Source: an uncultured Bacilli bacterium
Lineage (GTDB): Bacteria; Bacillota_I; Bacilli_A; RF39; UBA660
Assembly: GCA_910578745.1 (NCBI GenBank)
Contig: CAJTSN010000023.1
Coordinates: forward strand, 19,081-26,737
Direction of reading: 5' to 3'
DNA length: 7,657 bases
A program made the translations under genes and the position numbers. Numbering within the stretch: position 1 is the first letter of the stretch; each line of letters starts with the position of its first letter. Below are positions 6,994 through 7,657 of this stretch, piece after piece. The notes beneath the pieces are model-generated. The model worked only from the letters and a program-made list of their open reading frames with translations. It ran no database searches and had not been told where the DNA came from.

Positions 6994-7018
6994 AAAAAAA
7001 GATAGAAAACTCTACCTT
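6994..7018 (-). terminator. Intrinsic terminator after the Rpn-family gene
   Basis: On the minus strand an 8-bp stem (AAGGTAGA pairing with TCTATCTT, including one G-U pair) with a GTTT loop leads into a run of seven T. The first arm contains the last sense codons and TAG stop (7012-7014) of the gene, so the gene and terminator share bases. It should isolate the racemase operon from upstream transcription. Confidence 0.6.
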
Positions 7019-7657
7019 AGTTTTTCAATTTCTTCCATAGATAACTTCGTATATCTCATAATATCTTCTATATCCATATGATCCTCTATCATGTTCTTTG
7101 CAATTTCGATTCGGTTTTGTTCAATCCCTTGAGTAATTCCTTGCTCCAATCCCTTGGCTATTGCTTTTTTGGTTTCCTTTTCAAGTCTTTCCTCAAAAAC
7201 AGACTGTCTTTCTAACTCTTCCCTTGAATATTCTGAATACATTTCAACCACTTCTTCCTCTCGACTATATTTGGTTACCTCTTCTGTTAACAACTCTTTT
7301 GCTTCCTCTTCCATTAAATCTTCACCGAGCGCTTTTTCAAATTCTTCTTCTGTTGTCGCTAAAAACGCCGTACACCAACGAGATAACTTACTTTCACTTT
7401 TAGTATAACAAATTTTTTTAGCCATTTCCATATCTACTAAATCAATTTGTAACTTTTCTGTCAAGATTTTTCCTTTTTCATTTGTTAAATAATAACTTTC
7501 TTTTACATGCCTCTCATTTGTATTTCTTGTTAAATTGATTTGTAACGTCTTCTTAATCGCATTATATCGGTTATAACTTCCCCTTTTTTCCATTTCTTTT
7601 CTTAACTTTAATTGTCCTGCGTGCACCTTACAAGCAAACACCACATTTCGATTGATA
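7012..7657 (-). CDS. Rpn / PD-(D/E)XK nuclease-transposase family protein, C-terminal part
   Basis: The frame is open to the right edge, so this is the last 214 or so residues of a longer protein; a GTG at 7644 inside it is not a likely start because family-like sequence (INRNVVFACK) continues upstream. The family comprises recombination-promoting nucleases (Rpn) and related PD-(D/E)XK transposase-like proteins, often multicopy in Firmicutes. The visible part has the region after the nuclease core (R..VFACKVHAGQL, then YNAIKKTLQINL), a charged Glu/Lys-rich helical linker, and the typical tail: a GLEQGITQGIEQ repeat, then IAKNMIEDHMDIEDIMRYTKLSMEEIEKL. The catalytic motifs would lie outside the window, so activity cannot be judged. 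No inverted repeats or target duplications are seen. It has its own terminator and is probably unrelated in function to the operon downstream. Confidence 0.78.
   Translation of the reverse strand, partial: INRNVVFACKVHAGQLKLRKEMEKRGSYNRYNAIKKTLQINLTRNTNERHVKESYYLTNEKGKILTEKLQIDLVDMEMAKKICYTKSESKLSRWCTAFLATTEEEFEKALGEDLMEEEAKELLTEEVTKYSREEEVVEMYSEYSREELERQSVFEERLEKETKKAIAKGLEQGITQGIEQNRIEIAKNMIEDHMDIEDIMRYTKLSMEEIEKLR

Noticed and set aside
7154..7408. Two overlapping plus-strand open frames rich in Ser/Leu/Phe
   Set aside because: They are antisense to the Glu/Lys-rich linker of the Rpn-family protein, whose composition creates long antisense frames.
7012..7657. Complete insertion sequence around the Rpn-family gene
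   Set aside because: Neither terminal inverted repeats nor a target duplication can be seen, and the right end of the gene is outside the window.

Overview
The window is strongly AT-rich DNA from a low-GC Gram-positive (Firmicutes-like) bacterium. Support comes from purine-rich Shine-Dalgarno sites (one perfect AGGAGG), a TATAAT -10 box, an intrinsic terminator, and families common in gut Clostridia and Erysipelotrichia-type Bacilli. TGA is used as a real stop, which argues against a Mycoplasma-type code. The species cannot be named from the sequence. Every credible gene lies on the minus strand, so the window reads right to left.

Right end (7657 to about 6994): the C-terminal part of an Rpn/PD-(D/E)XK nuclease-transposase family protein whose N-terminus is outside the window. 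It ends in an intrinsic terminator whose stem contains the stop codon. A short AT-rich gap (6833-7011) follows, with a good -10 box for the next unit.

Centre (6832 to 754): a tight run of four genes with 4-13 nt gaps: an alanine-racemase-fold PLP enzyme, an ATP-grasp ligase resembling D-aspartate ligase (Aslfm type), and two tandem but clearly different glutamine-dependent asparagine synthetase (AsnB/AsnH-type) paralogs. The second gene of the AsnB pair in transcription order ends at 754. Together they suggest a route that makes a D-amino acid, ligates it to an acceptor (most plausibly the peptidoglycan stem peptide) and amidates carboxylates. This is inferred from known D-Asp/D-Asn cross-bridge and mDAP-amidation enzymes, not proven here.

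Left end (740 to 1): a small unrecognised protein with a plausible Cys-His-Asp arrangement and a TTG start, then the first 108 codons of formate-tetrahydrofolate ligase (fhs), cut by the window edge. All six genes from the racemase to fhs could share one transcript. Shine-Dalgarno sites overlap the preceding stop codon at four junctions, and five of the six visible stops are TAG with no TAA, which is unusual for such AT-rich DNA.
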